From an uncultured Bacteroidales bacterium (GTDB lineage Bacteria; Bacteroidota; Bacteroidia; Bacteroidales; F082), in assembly GCA_905234645.1 (NCBI GenBank), contig CAJOIS010000003.1:58395-122394 (forward strand): 64,000 nucleotides of DNA. Reading direction: 5' to 3'. A program made the position numbers and the translations under genes. The notes beneath the pieces were generated by a model that was given only the letters and a program-made list of their open reading frames with translations, did no database searches and was not told where the DNA came from. Positions within the stretch are counted from its first letter, which is position 1, and each line of letters begins with the position of its first letter. Of the stretch, positions 8,262-18,712 are shown piece after piece.

Positions 8262-10742
8262 ATGGACGAAAGAATCACCCTTTTTGCCGAAGTGCTGTTG
8301 CCCATACCCGTGCCAAGCACTTTCACGTATCGTGTGCCATACGACCTGAACGATCAGGTGCGCGTGGGACAAAGGGCAGTAGTGCAATTCGGCAAGACCA
8401 AGATTATGTCAGGACTCATTGTCAGTCTAACGGAACAAGTGCCTTCGGTAGAGGTGAAATACTTAACCGATTTGCTTGATGAACAGCCGATTGTGAATGA
8501 GAAACAATTGAAGTTTTGGGACTGGGTGAAGGCTTATTATATGTGCCATCTCGGCGAGGTGATGCAATCCGCCCTGCCTTCCGCTTTGAAGTTAAGTAGC
8601 GAGACGACAGTGGCACTCTCGCCTGAATATGTGCTGGATTCTGTGGCATTGAACGACTATGAATACCTCATAGTGGAGGCTCTTCAAATCAAGCCGAAGA
8701 TTACTGTGAGCGAGGTGAGCAAGATTATTGGTTTCAAGAAGGTGATGCCGCTGATACACAGTATGATGGAGAAGGGTATCCTGGTCATCGAGGAGGAGCT
8801 GAATGAGAAATACAAGGCCAAAACCGAGCGCTTTGTGAGGTTTTCGGGTGAATACCGTGACGAGGCCAAACTCCAGGAGCTGATGGACCAGCTGACCAAG
8901 CGCGCCTACAAGCAATTGGAGGTGCTGTTGGCTTTCATCACCCTTGGTGGCGACTGCGACAACGAAGTGATGGCAAAGGCCTTGCTGGAAAAAGCCAATG
9001 CCACCTCGACTATCCTGAAAAACATGGCTGACAAGGGCATTTTTGAGGTCTACGAGCGCAAGGTGAGCCGTCTAAAGGAGTTTAAGGTACAAACCGATGT
9101 GGACACCATCCAACTCACTGAAGCCCAGCGGAGGGCCTTTGACGGCATCAAGGAAGGCTTTGCCGAGAACAAGCCTGTCTTACTCCATGGAGTGACCTCC
9201 AGCGGCAAGACGGCCATCTATATCAAGCTGATCAAGGAAGCGATTGACAAAGGGAAACAGGTGCTTTACCTGTTGCCAGAGATTGCGCTTACGGCACAGA
9301 TTATCAATCGCTTGAAGGAATATTTTGGCGACATGCTGGGCGTGTACCATTCGCGTTACGGCAACAACGAAAGGGTAGAGGTGTGGAACCAAGTGAAGGA
9401 TTTTGAGCAGAATCACTCGCCAAAACAACAAATCATCATTGGCTCGCGTTCGGCCATACTCTTGCCGTATTCCGACATCGGACTCATCATTGTTGACGAG
9501 GAGCATGACAGCAGCTTCAAGCAGGTGGACCCCGCGCCGCGCTACAATGCCCGTGATGCTGCCATCGTGTTGGCTGCCATGCACAAAGCAAATGTCGTAT
9601 TGGGCTCGGCCACACCATCTTACGAAAGCTATTACAATGCGTTGAGCGGACGCTATCACCTCGTGGAAATCACCGAGCGTTACGGCGGCGTGCAGATGCC
9701 CGAAATCATCCTCAGCGACATGCGCGTGGAGCATCGTCGCAAGACCATGAAGGCAGACTTTGGCAGCACCTTGTTGGATGCCATGAGGGAGGCTTTGGAC
9801 GAACACAACCAAACCATCTTGTTCCAAAACCGACGTGGTTTTTCCTTGCGTCTGGAATGCGACGACTGCCATCATGTGCCGCAGTGCATCAACTGTGATG
9901 TGAGCCTCATTTATCATAAGAGCCAGAACGTGTTGCGCTGCCATTATTGTGGCTACACAGCCAGCGTGCCAACGGAATGCCCCGTCTGTCACAGCACCAA
10001 CATTCGCATGCATGGCTTTGGTACTGAGAAGATAGAGGAGGACTTGAGCCTCGTCATGCCCGAGGCCAAGGTCGCCCGCCTCGACCTCGACACTACACGC
10101 TCGAAAAACGACTATCAGAGCATCTTGGAACGCTTTCAGGACAAGGAAACCAACATCCTTGTGGGTACGCAGATGGTCACCAAGGGCTTGGACTTCGACT
10201 CAGTGAAGGTGGTAGGCATCCTTAACGCCGACAACATGCTCTCTTTCCCCGATTTCCGTGCCCACGAACGCAGTTTCCAGTTGATGGCGCAGGTGGCGGG
10301 AAGGGCAGGTAGGAAAGGCAAGCAGGGCAAGGTCATCATCCAGACCTACGAGCCAGCGCATCCCGTGTTGCAGGATGTGTTGCGCAATGATTTCCGTGGG
10401 CTATACGATAAGCAAATGGTTATCCGACAGCAGTTTGGCTATCCTCCGTTCTATCGCCTTATTCTCATCCGAATGAAGCATCAGGATTACCAGAAACTTA
10501 ATCCTGCCGCAGCGGAGTTGGCTGGAATGTTGCGCCCCATCTTCAAACAGGATTTACTAGGTCCCGAATATCCAGTGGTTTCAAGGGTCAAGAATTTGTA
10601 TATCAAGCAGATGATGGTCAAGTTTCGCAGGGAATATAACACCCAAAAGGTGAAGGAGTTGATAGCGCAACAAATCCGTCTTTTTCAGCAAAATTCGGAA
10701 TATAAGTCGGTTCAGGTGCAAATAGATGTGGACCCAATGTGA
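8262..10742 (+). CDS. priA: Primosomal protein N' (replication restart helicase PriA)
   Basis: An 826-residue SF2 DNA helicase that recognises stalled forks and loads the replicative helicase. The N-terminal 3'-DNA-binding domain is followed by Walker A GVTSSGKT at residue 310, DEEH at residue 412, and a zinc-binding region at about residues 533-575 with paired cysteines (CDDC, CINCDV, CHYCGY, CPVC). The helicase motif GTQMVTKGLDFDSV and QVAGRAGR follow. Length and domain order are normal. The start is one base after the stop of the plug-protein gene, implying translational coupling. Confidence 0.96.
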   Translation: MDERITLFAEVLLPIPVPSTFTYRVPYDLNDQVRVGQRAVVQFGKTKIMSGLIVSLTEQVPSVEVKYLTDLLDEQPIVNEKQLKFWDWVKAYYMCHLGEVMQSALPSALKLSSETTVALSPEYVLDSVALNDYEYLIVEALQIKPKITVSEVSKIIGFKKVMPLIHSMMEKGILVIEEELNEKYKAKTERFVRFSGEYRDEAKLQELMDQLTKRAYKQLEVLLAFITLGGDCDNEVMAKALLEKANATSTILKNMADKGIFEVYERKVSRLKEFKVQTDVDTIQLTEAQRRAFDGIKEGFAENKPVLLHGVTSSGKTAIYIKLIKEAIDKGKQVLYLLPEIALTAQIINRLKEYFGDMLGVYHSRYGNNERVEVWNQVKDFEQNHSPKQQIIIGSRSAILLPYSDIGLIIVDEEHDSSFKQVDPAPRYNARDAAIVLAAMHKANVVLGSATPSYESYYNALSGRYHLVEITERYGGVQMPEIILSDMRVEHRRKTMKADFGSTLLDAMREALDEHNQTILFQNRRGFSLRLECDDCHHVPQCINCDVSLIYHKSQNVLRCHYCGYTASVPTECPVCHSTNIRMHGFGTEKIEEDLSLVMPEAKVARLDLDTTRSKNDYQSILERFQDKETNILVGTQMVTKGLDFDSVKVVGILNADNMLSFPDFRAHERSFQLMAQVAGRAGRKGKQGKVIIQTYEPAHPVLQDVLRNDFRGLYDKQMVIRQQFGYPPFYRLILIRMKHQDYQKLNPAAAELAGMLRPIFKQDLLGPEYPVVSRVKNLYIKQMMVKFRREYNTQKVKELIAQQIRLFQQNSEYKSVQVQIDVDPM

Positions 10743-10781
10743 TGAAATCATTGGCTACTGGCCTTTGATGGAAAAATATCG

Positions 10782-10789
10782 TACTTTTG
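10782..10789 (+). promoter_or_regulatory. Bacteroidota -7 box for the family 90 glycosyltransferase
   Basis: TACTTTTG matches TAnnTTTG. It lies 21 bases before the ATG at 10811 and covers an in-frame upstream TTG at 10787, which argues that the ATG is the true start. Confidence 0.6.
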
Positions 10790-10810
10790 TCCCATAAAGT
10801 GAAAAGTGAT

Positions 10811-11836
10811 ATGGAAACGCCTCAGCAAAAGAATAAATCTCGGCTATCGGAAAGCACTTCATTGCATTATTTGTTGCATAGTGGAAAGAATTCTAAACCT
10901 TTGTATTATCTTCGTGCCGTTTCTCGTGATATACTACCCGATGGTTTTTTCAGGAGTAGGCTGAAATATGAACTTTCTCGTGGCCGTCGATTGTACGATG
11001 AGGAATATGTGGAGGATCGAGTAAACTATTATTGTCAATTACAGGAGCCAGCGGATATTGGCGAAGATGCGCCTTGCTTGGGGGATTTGCACAAAAAAGG
11101 CCATAATAGCACTTATTATTACGATAGCCGAGAGATTATTGCATGGTTCCCGCATGAGTTGAGGTGGCGTTATCTGTTTGGCGACATCCGAGAGATTCCC
11201 CCTCTTCCCACTATTGTCAAAAGTCGCAACCTTCAACCCGACAATGCTAATGCGGTGATTCTTAAATTGGACAAGTGTCGCCATTTTGTTTATCTTCGAG
11301 ATAAGATTCCGTTTTCTGAAAAACTTGATATGGCCATTTTTCGTGGTCAAGTTGGCATACGCGAAAATCGTATTCAATTTGTTCAGCAGTTTGAGAAACA
11401 TCCGCGTATTGATGCAGCCAATACGCTTGCCAAAGGAGGATTATTTGCCGATAATCCAGACGGAAATCGTGTGGTGCCGAGGCTTTCGTTGTATGACCAT
11501 TTGAAGTACAAATACATTATGTCACTAGAAGGCAATGATGTGGCCAGTAACCTGAAATGGATTATGTCTTCGAATTCGTTAGCGGTGACCCCTCGGTTGA
11601 CTTGTGAGACCTGGTTTATGGAGGGACGTTTAAAAGGCGATGTTCACTTTGTTGAGATTCAGCCTGACTATAGTGACCTAATCGAGAAGATGGATTATTA
11701 CACTGCTCATCCAGCAGCCGCTGAACGTATTATCCACAACGCCAATGCTTATGTGGATCAGTTCCGGGATGAACGTCGTGAACGCTATATTGCACTTCGG
11801 GTTATGCAACGTTATCTTGAGTTGTGCAATCCTTAA
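10811..11836 (+). CDS. Glycosyltransferase family 90 (CAP10/LpsA-like)
   Basis: A protein of about 341 residues. The C-terminal half carries the family signature: a YKYIMSLEGND segment near residue 235, then NLKWIMSSNSLAVTP, ETWFMEGRL and VHFVEIQPDYSDL. Relatives transfer sugars, often xylose or glucose, to capsule, lipopolysaccharide or protein. No signal peptide or membrane segment is seen, so it probably acts at the cytoplasmic face. ATG at 10811 was chosen because the longer TTG-initiated frame overlaps the -7 box. Codons end in A or T visibly more often than in priA or purL, which may point to transfer. It stands alone, without other glycan genes, so the acceptor is unknown. Confidence 0.8.
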   Translation: METPQQKNKSRLSESTSLHYLLHSGKNSKPLYYLRAVSRDILPDGFFRSRLKYELSRGRRLYDEEYVEDRVNYYCQLQEPADIGEDAPCLGDLHKKGHNSTYYYDSREIIAWFPHELRWRYLFGDIREIPPLPTIVKSRNLQPDNANAVILKLDKCRHFVYLRDKIPFSEKLDMAIFRGQVGIRENRIQFVQQFEKHPRIDAANTLAKGGLFADNPDGNRVVPRLSLYDHLKYKYIMSLEGNDVASNLKWIMSSNSLAVTPRLTCETWFMEGRLKGDVHFVEIQPDYSDLIEKMDYYTAHPAAAERIIHNANAYVDQFRDERRERYIALRVMQRYLELCNP

Positions 11837-11899
11837 CATCGTGCTCGGAATAAAAGTTTTTTTTGAGAAACTTCATGTCTTTTTGGTAAAAAAAAAGTT

Positions 11900-11907
11900 T
11901 AACTTTG
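11900..11907 (+). promoter_or_regulatory. Bacteroidota -7 box for a TonB-dependent receptor gene
   Basis: TAACTTTG matches TAnnTTTG, 28 bases before the start at 11936, in a strongly A/T-rich stretch. Confidence 0.6.
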
Positions 11908-11935
11908 CGCCCTTGTTGAGCAGAAACTACCATAT

Positions 11936-14413
11936 ATGAAAGAAAGACTCCTTCTCTTTTGGGTATTATTGTTTAGTGTCCATAGTGTTTTTGCCGCCAT
12001 CACGGTGAAAGGCCATGTGTACGACAATTCGACGGGACATCCCATGGAATACGCCACGGTGCGCGCTTGCGCTTTGCCTGACACGACTTTTGTTTCGGGT
12101 TGCATTACCGAGCCTACTGGGGCTTTTGAGTTGCAATTAGAGAAAGGCCGATACGTCCTTGAGGTGCAATACATGGGCTTCATCACCAAATATAAGAACA
12201 TTACTCTTGACGGCGCGAAAACAACCGTCGACGTCGGAAAGATTAGCCTCTCGCCCGACAGCCGTGTGCTTAGCGAGGTGGATGTGGTGGCAGAGCAAAG
12301 TACTTATGAAATGACCTTGGATAAGCGTGTCTTCAACGTGGGTAAGGATGTCTCCAACACCGCTGGTAATGCCATTGAAGTGCTGGAAAACATTCCAGCC
12401 GTTTCGGTTGACGTAGAAGGCAATGTCAGCTTGCGTGGCGACGATGGCGTGCGAATCCTTATCGACGGTAAGGAGTCGGGACTTTCGGGCATGAGCACCC
12501 AGGATGCCTTGCGCACTTTGCAGGGCGACATGATTGAAAGAATCGAGGTCATCACCAACCCGTCGGTGCGTTACGATGCGGAAGGCTCGGCGGGTATCAT
12601 CAATATCATCCTGAAAAAGGACAAACGGCAGGGCTTCAATGGCACCGTCAATGTGCGCGGAGGCTATCCTTGGATGTATGGTGCGAGCCTCTCGGCCAAC
12701 TACCGCCTCAAGCGTTGGAACTTCTTTGCCAGCTATGGTTTCAACAACCGCCATAACATCGGCGGCGGTGTGAACCAAACCAAACGCTTCGACATGGTGG
12801 ATGGCGACACCATCTACACCCAACTTACCAACCAAACTACGGAACGCAAGATGCGCCGCATGGGCCACAATGTGCGCCTCGGTGCCGATTATTATATCAC
12901 TGACAATGATATCATTAGTGCTGCATTCGTGTACCGCTACGGCAGGTTGGAGACCCATCCCGTGGTGGAGTATTCCGACGTATATCCGCTGACGGGCGAG
13001 TCGTCATTCGATGTCCGTGCCGAGGATTATTTGGAATTGGAGCCAATGTATGAAGTCACTTTGGACTATGACAAGACCTTTGAGCGTAAAGGACGTAGTC
13101 TGAAAGCTAATGTTCGTTTCTTCACCAATGCTGAGAAAGCCAACTCCGACATTACAGAGACACTTTATCCCGACAGGGAGATGACGGAGCCGCTGTGGAC
13201 CTTGTTGCAGAAAACCAGCAACAACGAACGTATGCGCAACCTGCAGGCCAGCGTCGACTATGTGCATCCTTTCCTCACCAAGGCGCAGTGGGAGATTGGC
13301 GCGAAATACACCAACCGCAACATCACCAGCCTCTCGACGGTGACCGAGAAGGATAGCCTTGGTGTCTATGTCCCTCTGAGCGACTACTGCTACGATTATG
13401 TATACAGCGAACAGGTGGCGGCATTGTACACCAGTCTCGGCAACGACTGGGGCCGCTGGTCGGGACAAGTCGGCTTGCGTGTTGAGATGACCGACATCAT
13501 GACCAACCTGAAAGGCTATGCCCATGATGGCACCGATTCCATCAACGGAGGCAAGCCGTATTTCGACTTCTTCCCCAGTGCCCACTTGAATTATTCGGTG
13601 AACGAAAACAACCAGTTCCAGGTGAGCTACACGCGCCGCATCCGTCGTCCAGGCTTCTGGCAGATGAGTCCTTTCCGTTCCTACAACGACAACCGTAACA
13701 TTCGCATGGGCAATCCTGCCTTGAAACCGACCTATATGGACAGCTACGAGTTGGGTTACATTCATTTCTGGGACAAAGCGAGTCTCAACTTTACGGCTTA
13801 TTACCGCCACGGAACCAACACGATACGCCATTACACATACGAGGACGACGGTGTGTTTTATAGCATGCCCATCAACTTCGGAAAGGCCGATGACTTCGGT
13901 GTGGAAGCTGTCGCCCAAGGGCAGATGACGAAATGGTGGAACCTGAACGGAAATGTCAACTTCTTCCGGTCCTACACGCGCGGTTACATTGAAGAGCAAT
14001 ACTATGAAACCGAATCATGGATGCTCTTTGGTCGCATGGTGTCGAAGTTCAAGATCAAGAACTGGTTCGACATCCAGCTGACAGCGCATGTCATGGGACC
14101 GCACAAGGAACCTCTCGGAATGCGCAAAGGCAACTGGTGGATAGATCTCGCCGTGAGCAAGGAAATCTTGCGTGGCAACGGCACGGTCACCTTCAATGTA
14201 CGCGACCTGTTCAATAGTCGCAGCATGGGCGGTGAGTCGTGGGGCGACGGCTTCTGGCAATACAGTACCAGTACCTGGAACCGTCGTTCGTTCTCGCTCA
14301 ATTTCAACTACCGCATCAACCAGCAGAACATCAAGCGTGGCCGTCCCGATAGCGAAGGTGGTGGCGACGAAGGCGGTGGTGGCGAGGAACAAGGCTCTGA
14401 TGACATGTATTGA
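11936..14413 (+). CDS. TonB-dependent receptor with carboxypeptidase-like N-terminal domain
   Basis: An 825-residue outer-membrane protein. After a signal peptide (to VFAA) comes a carboxypeptidase-regulatory-like beta sandwich at about residues 22-105 (VKGHVYDNSTGHPMEYATV), then a plug domain with VLENIPAVSVDVEGNVSLRG and IERIEVITNPSVRYDAEG. The barrel is of the OMP_b-brl_3 type with SYTRRIRRPGFWQMSP. The C-terminus is odd: after the usual SLNFNYRINQQ strand a tail of about 25 residues rich in Gly, Glu and Asp (EGGGDEGGGGEEQGSDDMY) runs on beyond the normal barrel end and may be exposed or flexible. The ligand is unknown and there is no SusD-type partner. It is transcribed from its own promoter. 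Confidence 0.88.
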   Translation: MKERLLLFWVLLFSVHSVFAAITVKGHVYDNSTGHPMEYATVRACALPDTTFVSGCITEPTGAFELQLEKGRYVLEVQYMGFITKYKNITLDGAKTTVDVGKISLSPDSRVLSEVDVVAEQSTYEMTLDKRVFNVGKDVSNTAGNAIEVLENIPAVSVDVEGNVSLRGDDGVRILIDGKESGLSGMSTQDALRTLQGDMIERIEVITNPSVRYDAEGSAGIINIILKKDKRQGFNGTVNVRGGYPWMYGASLSANYRLKRWNFFASYGFNNRHNIGGGVNQTKRFDMVDGDTIYTQLTNQTTERKMRRMGHNVRLGADYYITDNDIISAAFVYRYGRLETHPVVEYSDVYPLTGESSFDVRAEDYLELEPMYEVTLDYDKTFERKGRSLKANVRFFTNAEKANSDITETLYPDREMTEPLWTLLQKTSNNERMRNLQASVDYVHPFLTKAQWEIGAKYTNRNITSLSTVTEKDSLGVYVPLSDYCYDYVYSEQVAALYTSLGNDWGRWSGQVGLRVEMTDIMTNLKGYAHDGTDSINGGKPYFDFFPSAHLNYSVNENNQFQVSYTRRIRRPGFWQMSPFRSYNDNRNIRMGNPALKPTYMDSYELGYIHFWDKASLNFTAYYRHGTNTIRHYTYEDDGVFYSMPINFGKADDFGVEAVAQGQMTKWWNLNGNVNFFRSYTRGYIEEQYYETESWMLFGRMVSKFKIKNWFDIQLTAHVMGPHKEPLGMRKGNWWIDLAVSKEILRGNGTVTFNVRDLFNSRSMGGESWGDGFWQYSTSTWNRRSFSLNFNYRINQQNIKRGRPDSEGGGDEGGGGEEQGSDDMY

Positions 14414-14487
14414 TTTTGGCTTTAGGCCACGACGGGTGCCTAAATAAAAAAAGCCCTTTTGCTGCCGAAGTGTGCCAAAAAAAGTGC

Positions 14488-14495
14488 TACATTTG
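14488..14495 (+). promoter_or_regulatory. Bacteroidota -7 box for purL
   Basis: TACATTTG matches TAnnTTTG, 20 bases before the purL start. No purine riboswitch-like structure fits in so short a leader. Confidence 0.6.
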
Positions 14496-14515
14496 CCGCA
14501 TAAATCTTTGCGCTT

Positions 14516-17500
14516 ATGATTTTCTATTTTCAACCTGATAATCAGCGGATTATTGCTGTTGATTCCAAATCCGAACTTTCTCAGGACACTATTTCCAAGC
14601 TTTCTTGGCTCTTTGGTGATGCCCAACGCATCGAAAAAGACACCGTTAAGGGACATTTCGTTGGTCCGCGCCGCGAGATGATTACGCCTTGGAGCACCAA
14701 CGCCGTCGAGATTACCCAAAACATGGGCATCAAGGGCATCGCTCGCATCGAGGAGTTCTTCCGTGTGGCATCGAAGGATGCCCCTTACGACCCGATGCTG
14801 CAAAACCGATACAAGGACCTTGACCAGAGCGTTTTTGCCATCGACCGCAAGCCCGAGCCGCTGAAATACATCGATGACATCGAGGCATATAACCAACAGG
14901 AAGGTCTGGCCCTCAGCGAGGAGGAGATGGAATATCTGAAAGGCATATCCGCAAAGATTGGCCGCAAACTTACCGACAGCGAGGTGTATGGCTTTGCCCA
15001 GGTGAACTCCGAGCATTGCCGCCATAAGATTTTCAATGGCACATTCATCATCGACGGCAAGAAGATGCCCAACACGCTCTTCGCCCTCATCAAGAGGACC
15101 TCGAAAGAGAACCCGAACAAGCTCGTGTCGGCCTACAAGGACAACGTGGCTTTCATCCTCGGCCCCAAGGTGGAGCAGTTTGCTCCTGCTGAGCCTAATA
15201 AACCCTCGGCTTTCCAAATCAAGCCTATCGAAACGGTGATTTCGCTGAAGGCGGAGACGCACAACTTCCCGACGACGGTTGAGCCGTTCAATGGCGCAGC
15301 CACGGGCAGTGGCGGCGAGATCCGTGACCGTCTGGCTGGCGGTCAGGGCAGCTTGCCCTTGGCGGGAACGGCCGTTTACATGACTTCCTATCCGCGCACC
15401 GAAGAAGGCCGCGATTGGGAAAAGGACATCGAACCGCGCAAGTGGCTTTACCAAACCCCTGAAGAGATCCTCATCAAGGCTTCCAACGGTGCCTCTGACT
15501 TTGGTAACAAGTTCGGCCAGCCGCTCATCAACGGCAGCCTTTTGACTTTCGAACACAGCGAGGAACAGAAACTCGGCTACGACAAGGTCATCATGTTGGC
15601 AGGCGGTATCGGCTTTGCCAAGAAAAAGGATGCCAAGAAGTTGGAACCCGAGGAAGGTGATGTCATCATCGTGTTGGGTGGCGACAACTACCGCATCGGT
15701 ATGGGTGGCGGTGCCGTGTCGAGCGTCGACACTGGACAATACAGCAACGCCATCGAACTGAATGCCGTGCAGCGTGCCAACCCTGAGATGCAGAAGCGCG
15801 TTAGCAATGTCATCCGTGCCATGGCCGAGAGCGACCATAACCCCATCCGCAGCATCCACGACCACGGCGCTGGCGGCCACCTCAACTGCCTCTCTGAGCT
15901 TATCGAAGATGCTGGTGGCGTGGTGTATGTCGACAACCTGCCCATCGGCGACCCGACACTGTCCGACAAAGAAATCATCGGCAACGAGTCGCAGGAACGC
16001 ATGGGTCTTTTGGTCAACAAGAAAGACAAGGACATCATCAAAGAGACTGCTGAGCGAGAGCGTGCCCCATATTACGAGGTAGGTGAGGTGACAGGTGATG
16101 CCCGTCTGCGTTTCGTCCGCAAGAAAGGCAAGGCTCCCATTGACTTGGCCATCTCCGATTTCTTCGGCAGCGCACCCAAGACCGTGTTGCAAGACACGAC
16201 TAAGCCCTATCATTTCAAGAAAATCAGCTATACCAAGCGCGACATACACAAGTATCTCGACCGCGTGCTGCAACTCGAGGCCGTGGCTTGCAAGGACTGG
16301 CTCACCAATAAGGTGGACCGCTCCGTGACGGGTCGTGTGGCACAGCAGCAGTGTGTGGGCGAAATCCAGTTGCCTCTGAGCAACCTAGGCATCAGTGCCT
16401 TGGACTACAATGGCAAGCGTGGTATCGCCACAGCCTTAGGTCATGCTCCTATCGCGGGTCTCATCAATCCCGCTGCAGCTTCACGCTTGTCGGTATCAGA
16501 GGCTTTGACCAATATTCTTTGGGCACCGATTGAAGGCAACCTTTCTGGCGTTTCGCTGAGTGCCAACTGGATGTGGCCTGCGAAGCAGGAAGGTGAGACA
16601 GCACGACTCTACGAAGCCGTCAAGGCCTTGAGTGACTATTGTGTCGCTTTGGGCATCAATGTGCCGACGGGAAAAGACTCTCTCTCCATGACGCAGAAGT
16701 ATCCTAATGGCGAGAAGGTCGTTGCCCCTGGTACGGTCATTGTCTCCGCTGCCGGCGAGGTGTCGAACATCCGTCAGGTAGTGCGTCCTGTGATGAAGAC
16801 CGACGAAAACACAGAGCTCCTTTACATCGACTTTTCAAAGGACGGCTTCGAACTTGGCGGCAGCAGTTTTGCCCAATCCATCGATGCCATTGGTCAGACC
16901 ACGCCCGATGTGAAGAGCGTACCCTACTTCAAGAAATGCTTCAATGCCATCCAAAAGTTGATTGAGAGCGGTCTCGTTTTGGCCGGTCATGATGTCTCGG
17001 CGGGCGGCTTGATTACCACGTTGTTGGAAATGAACTTCGCCAACAGCACCTACGGCATGAACCTCAACTTCGAGGCTTTTGCCAAGGACGACCTCGTTTC
17101 AGTGCTCTTCTGCGAGAAGCCCTCGGTGGTCATCCAAGTCTCCAATGATGGCATCGCCAACCGCATGCTGCGCGAACTCGGCATCAGTTTCAAGGTTATT
17201 GGTAAGCCCACGGCCAAGCGACAGATTTTCATTGTCCACAACGAACACAACTACATTTTCGACATTGACGTCCTGCGCGATACTTGGTACAAGTCATCCT
17301 ACCTCCTCGACCGCAAGCAGAGCGGCCCGAGAAAGGCTATGGAGCGTTTCATGAACTACAAGAAACAGTATTTGCACTATAGTTTTGGTCGTAACTTCAC
17401 TGGTACGACCTCCAGCCTCGGCATCAATATGCGTCGCCGCAAGCCTTCAGGCATCAACGCTGCCATCATCCGTGAGAAAGGCTGTCAGTGCGACCGTGAG

Positions 17501-18205
17501 ATGGCCTACGCCCTCTATCTCGCTGGCTTCGATGTGAAGGATGTCACCATGACGGACTTGGCTATGGGACGCGAAGACCTCAAGGACGTGAACATGATTG
17601 TCTTCGTCGGTGGTTTCTCCAATTCCGACGTGCTCGGCTCGGCTAAGGGCTGGGCAGGTGCTTTCCTCTACAACAAGAAAGCCAAGAAAGCTTTGGATGA
17701 CTTCTATGCCCGCGAGGATACCTTGAGCCTCGGCGTCTGCAACGGCTGTCAGGTGATGATGGAACTCGGCCTGCTCTATCCCGACCACGAGGAGCACCCC
17801 GTGATGATGCACAACGACTCGCACAAGTTCGAGTCAGGCTTCCTCAATGTGGAAATTGAGCAAAACAACAGTGTGATGCTGAAGTCGTTATCGGGTCATC
17901 GCCTTGGTGTGTGGATTGCCCACGGCGAGGGTCGTTTCTACTTCCCCTGCTACCGCGACAAGTACAAAATCGTGATGACTTACGGTCAGGACGAATATCC
18001 GGGCAATCCCAATGGCAGCGACTGGTCGACGGCAGCTATCTGTTCCAACGACGGCCGTCATCTCGCCATGATGCCGCACCTCGAGCGTGCTTTCCTGCCT
18101 TGGCAGTGGGCTTTCTATCCCGACGAGCGCAAGAACGACGAAGTCAGTCCTTGGATGGAGGCCTTCGTGAATGCCCGCAAGTGGGTGGAGGAGAACAGGA
18201 AGTGA
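14516..18205 (+). CDS. purL: Phosphoribosylformylglycinamidine synthase, large single-chain type
   Basis: A 1,229-residue enzyme converting FGAR, glutamine and ATP into FGAM in purine synthesis. It is the long form with the synthase and glutaminase parts fused. Visible landmarks are VNSEHCRHKIF and AETHNFPTTVEPFNGAATGSGG in the first synthetase half, HDHGAGGHLNC, GHDVSAGGLITTLLEM, and the C-terminal class I glutaminase with nucleophile C1075 in GVCNGCQVM and H1136/E1138 in AHGEGR. The product catalyses an essential step of de novo purine synthesis. ybaK begins 3 bases after the stop, implying co-transcription. Confidence 0.96.
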   Translation: MIFYFQPDNQRIIAVDSKSELSQDTISKLSWLFGDAQRIEKDTVKGHFVGPRREMITPWSTNAVEITQNMGIKGIARIEEFFRVASKDAPYDPMLQNRYKDLDQSVFAIDRKPEPLKYIDDIEAYNQQEGLALSEEEMEYLKGISAKIGRKLTDSEVYGFAQVNSEHCRHKIFNGTFIIDGKKMPNTLFALIKRTSKENPNKLVSAYKDNVAFILGPKVEQFAPAEPNKPSAFQIKPIETVISLKAETHNFPTTVEPFNGAATGSGGEIRDRLAGGQGSLPLAGTAVYMTSYPRTEEGRDWEKDIEPRKWLYQTPEEILIKASNGASDFGNKFGQPLINGSLLTFEHSEEQKLGYDKVIMLAGGIGFAKKKDAKKLEPEEGDVIIVLGGDNYRIGMGGGAVSSVDTGQYSNAIELNAVQRANPEMQKRVSNVIRAMAESDHNPIRSIHDHGAGGHLNCLSELIEDAGGVVYVDNLPIGDPTLSDKEIIGNESQERMGLLVNKKDKDIIKETAERERAPYYEVGEVTGDARLRFVRKKGKAPIDLAISDFFGSAPKTVLQDTTKPYHFKKISYTKRDIHKYLDRVLQLEAVACKDWLTNKVDRSVTGRVAQQQCVGEIQLPLSNLGISALDYNGKRGIATALGHAPIAGLINPAAASRLSVSEALTNILWAPIEGNLSGVSLSANWMWPAKQEGETARLYEAVKALSDYCVALGINVPTGKDSLSMTQKYPNGEKVVAPGTVIVSAAGEVSNIRQVVRPVMKTDENTELLYIDFSKDGFELGGSSFAQSIDAIGQTTPDVKSVPYFKKCFNAIQKLIESGLVLAGHDVSAGGLITTLLEMNFANSTYGMNLNFEAFAKDDLVSVLFCEKPSVVIQVSNDGIANRMLRELGISFKVIGKPTAKRQIFIVHNEHNYIFDIDVLRDTWYKSSYLLDRKQSGPRKAMERFMNYKKQYLHYSFGRNFTGTTSSLGINMRRRKPSGINAAIIREKGCQCDREMAYALYLAGFDVKDVTMTDLAMGREDLKDVNMIVFVGGFSNSDVLGSAKGWAGAFLYNKKAKKALDDFYAREDTLSLGVCNGCQVMMELGLLYPDHEEHPVMMHNDSHKFESGFLNVEIEQNNSVMLKSLSGHRLGVWIAHGEGRFYFPCYRDKYKIVMTYGQDEYPGNPNGSDWSTAAICSNDGRHLAMMPHLERAFLPWQWAFYPDERKNDEVSPWMEAFVNARKWVEENRK

Positions 18206-18208
18206 ACC

Positions 18209-18712
18209 ATGGCGAAGGAAAAGCTCAACAAAACCAACGCCTGTCGCATCCTTGACCAAAAGAAGATTGCGTATGAGTTGATTCCTTACGAGGTGGACGA
18301 GAACGACCTCGGGGCACAACATATCGCCGACCAGCTGGGTGAGGACATCGACCAGGTGTTTAAGACCTTGGTGCTAAAAGGCGACAAGATCGGTTACTTC
18401 GTCTGTGTCATCCCAGGCAATGACGAGCTTGACCTCAAGAAAACCGCCAAAGCCACGGGCAACAAAAGCTGCGACCTTATCCCGATGAAGGAACTGCTCC
18501 CCCTGACAGGTTACATCCGTGGCGGCTGTTCGCCCGTGGGCATGAAAAAGCAATTCCCCACCTTTATCCACGAGACCTGCGAGTTGTTCGATTACATCTA
18601 TGTCAGTGCAGGGATACGTGGCTTGCAATTCAAGCTCAATCCACAGGATTTGATTCAGGTGGTGGACATGACCGTCGCCGACTTAACCATCTTCGAACTC
18701 GGCCAGAAATGA
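18209..18712 (+). CDS. ybaK: Cys-tRNA(Pro)/Cys-tRNA(Cys) deacylase YbaK-like
   Basis: A 167-residue single-domain protein of the YbaK/EbsC group, which hydrolyses cysteine wrongly attached to tRNA(Pro). Family landmarks are TNACRILDQKKIAYEL at the N-terminus, DIDQVFKTLVLKGD, the LDLKKTAKATGNKS stretch with the conserved lysine, and LTGYIRGGCSPVGMKK. It sits between purL and a GNAT gene with almost no spacing, and its last bases overlap the next start by 4 (ATGA), so translation is probably coupled. Confidence 0.92.
   Translation: MAKEKLNKTNACRILDQKKIAYELIPYEVDENDLGAQHIADQLGEDIDQVFKTLVLKGDKIGYFVCVIPGNDELDLKKTAKATGNKSCDLIPMKELLPLTGYIRGGCSPVGMKKQFPTFIHETCELFDYIYVSAGIRGLQFKLNPQDLIQVVDMTVADLTIFELGQK

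Noticed and set aside
14015-16273. A 752-codon open frame on the minus strand under the TonB receptor and purL genes
   Set aside because: It is antisense to two well-supported genes, has no recognisable domain and shows the composition of a shadow frame.
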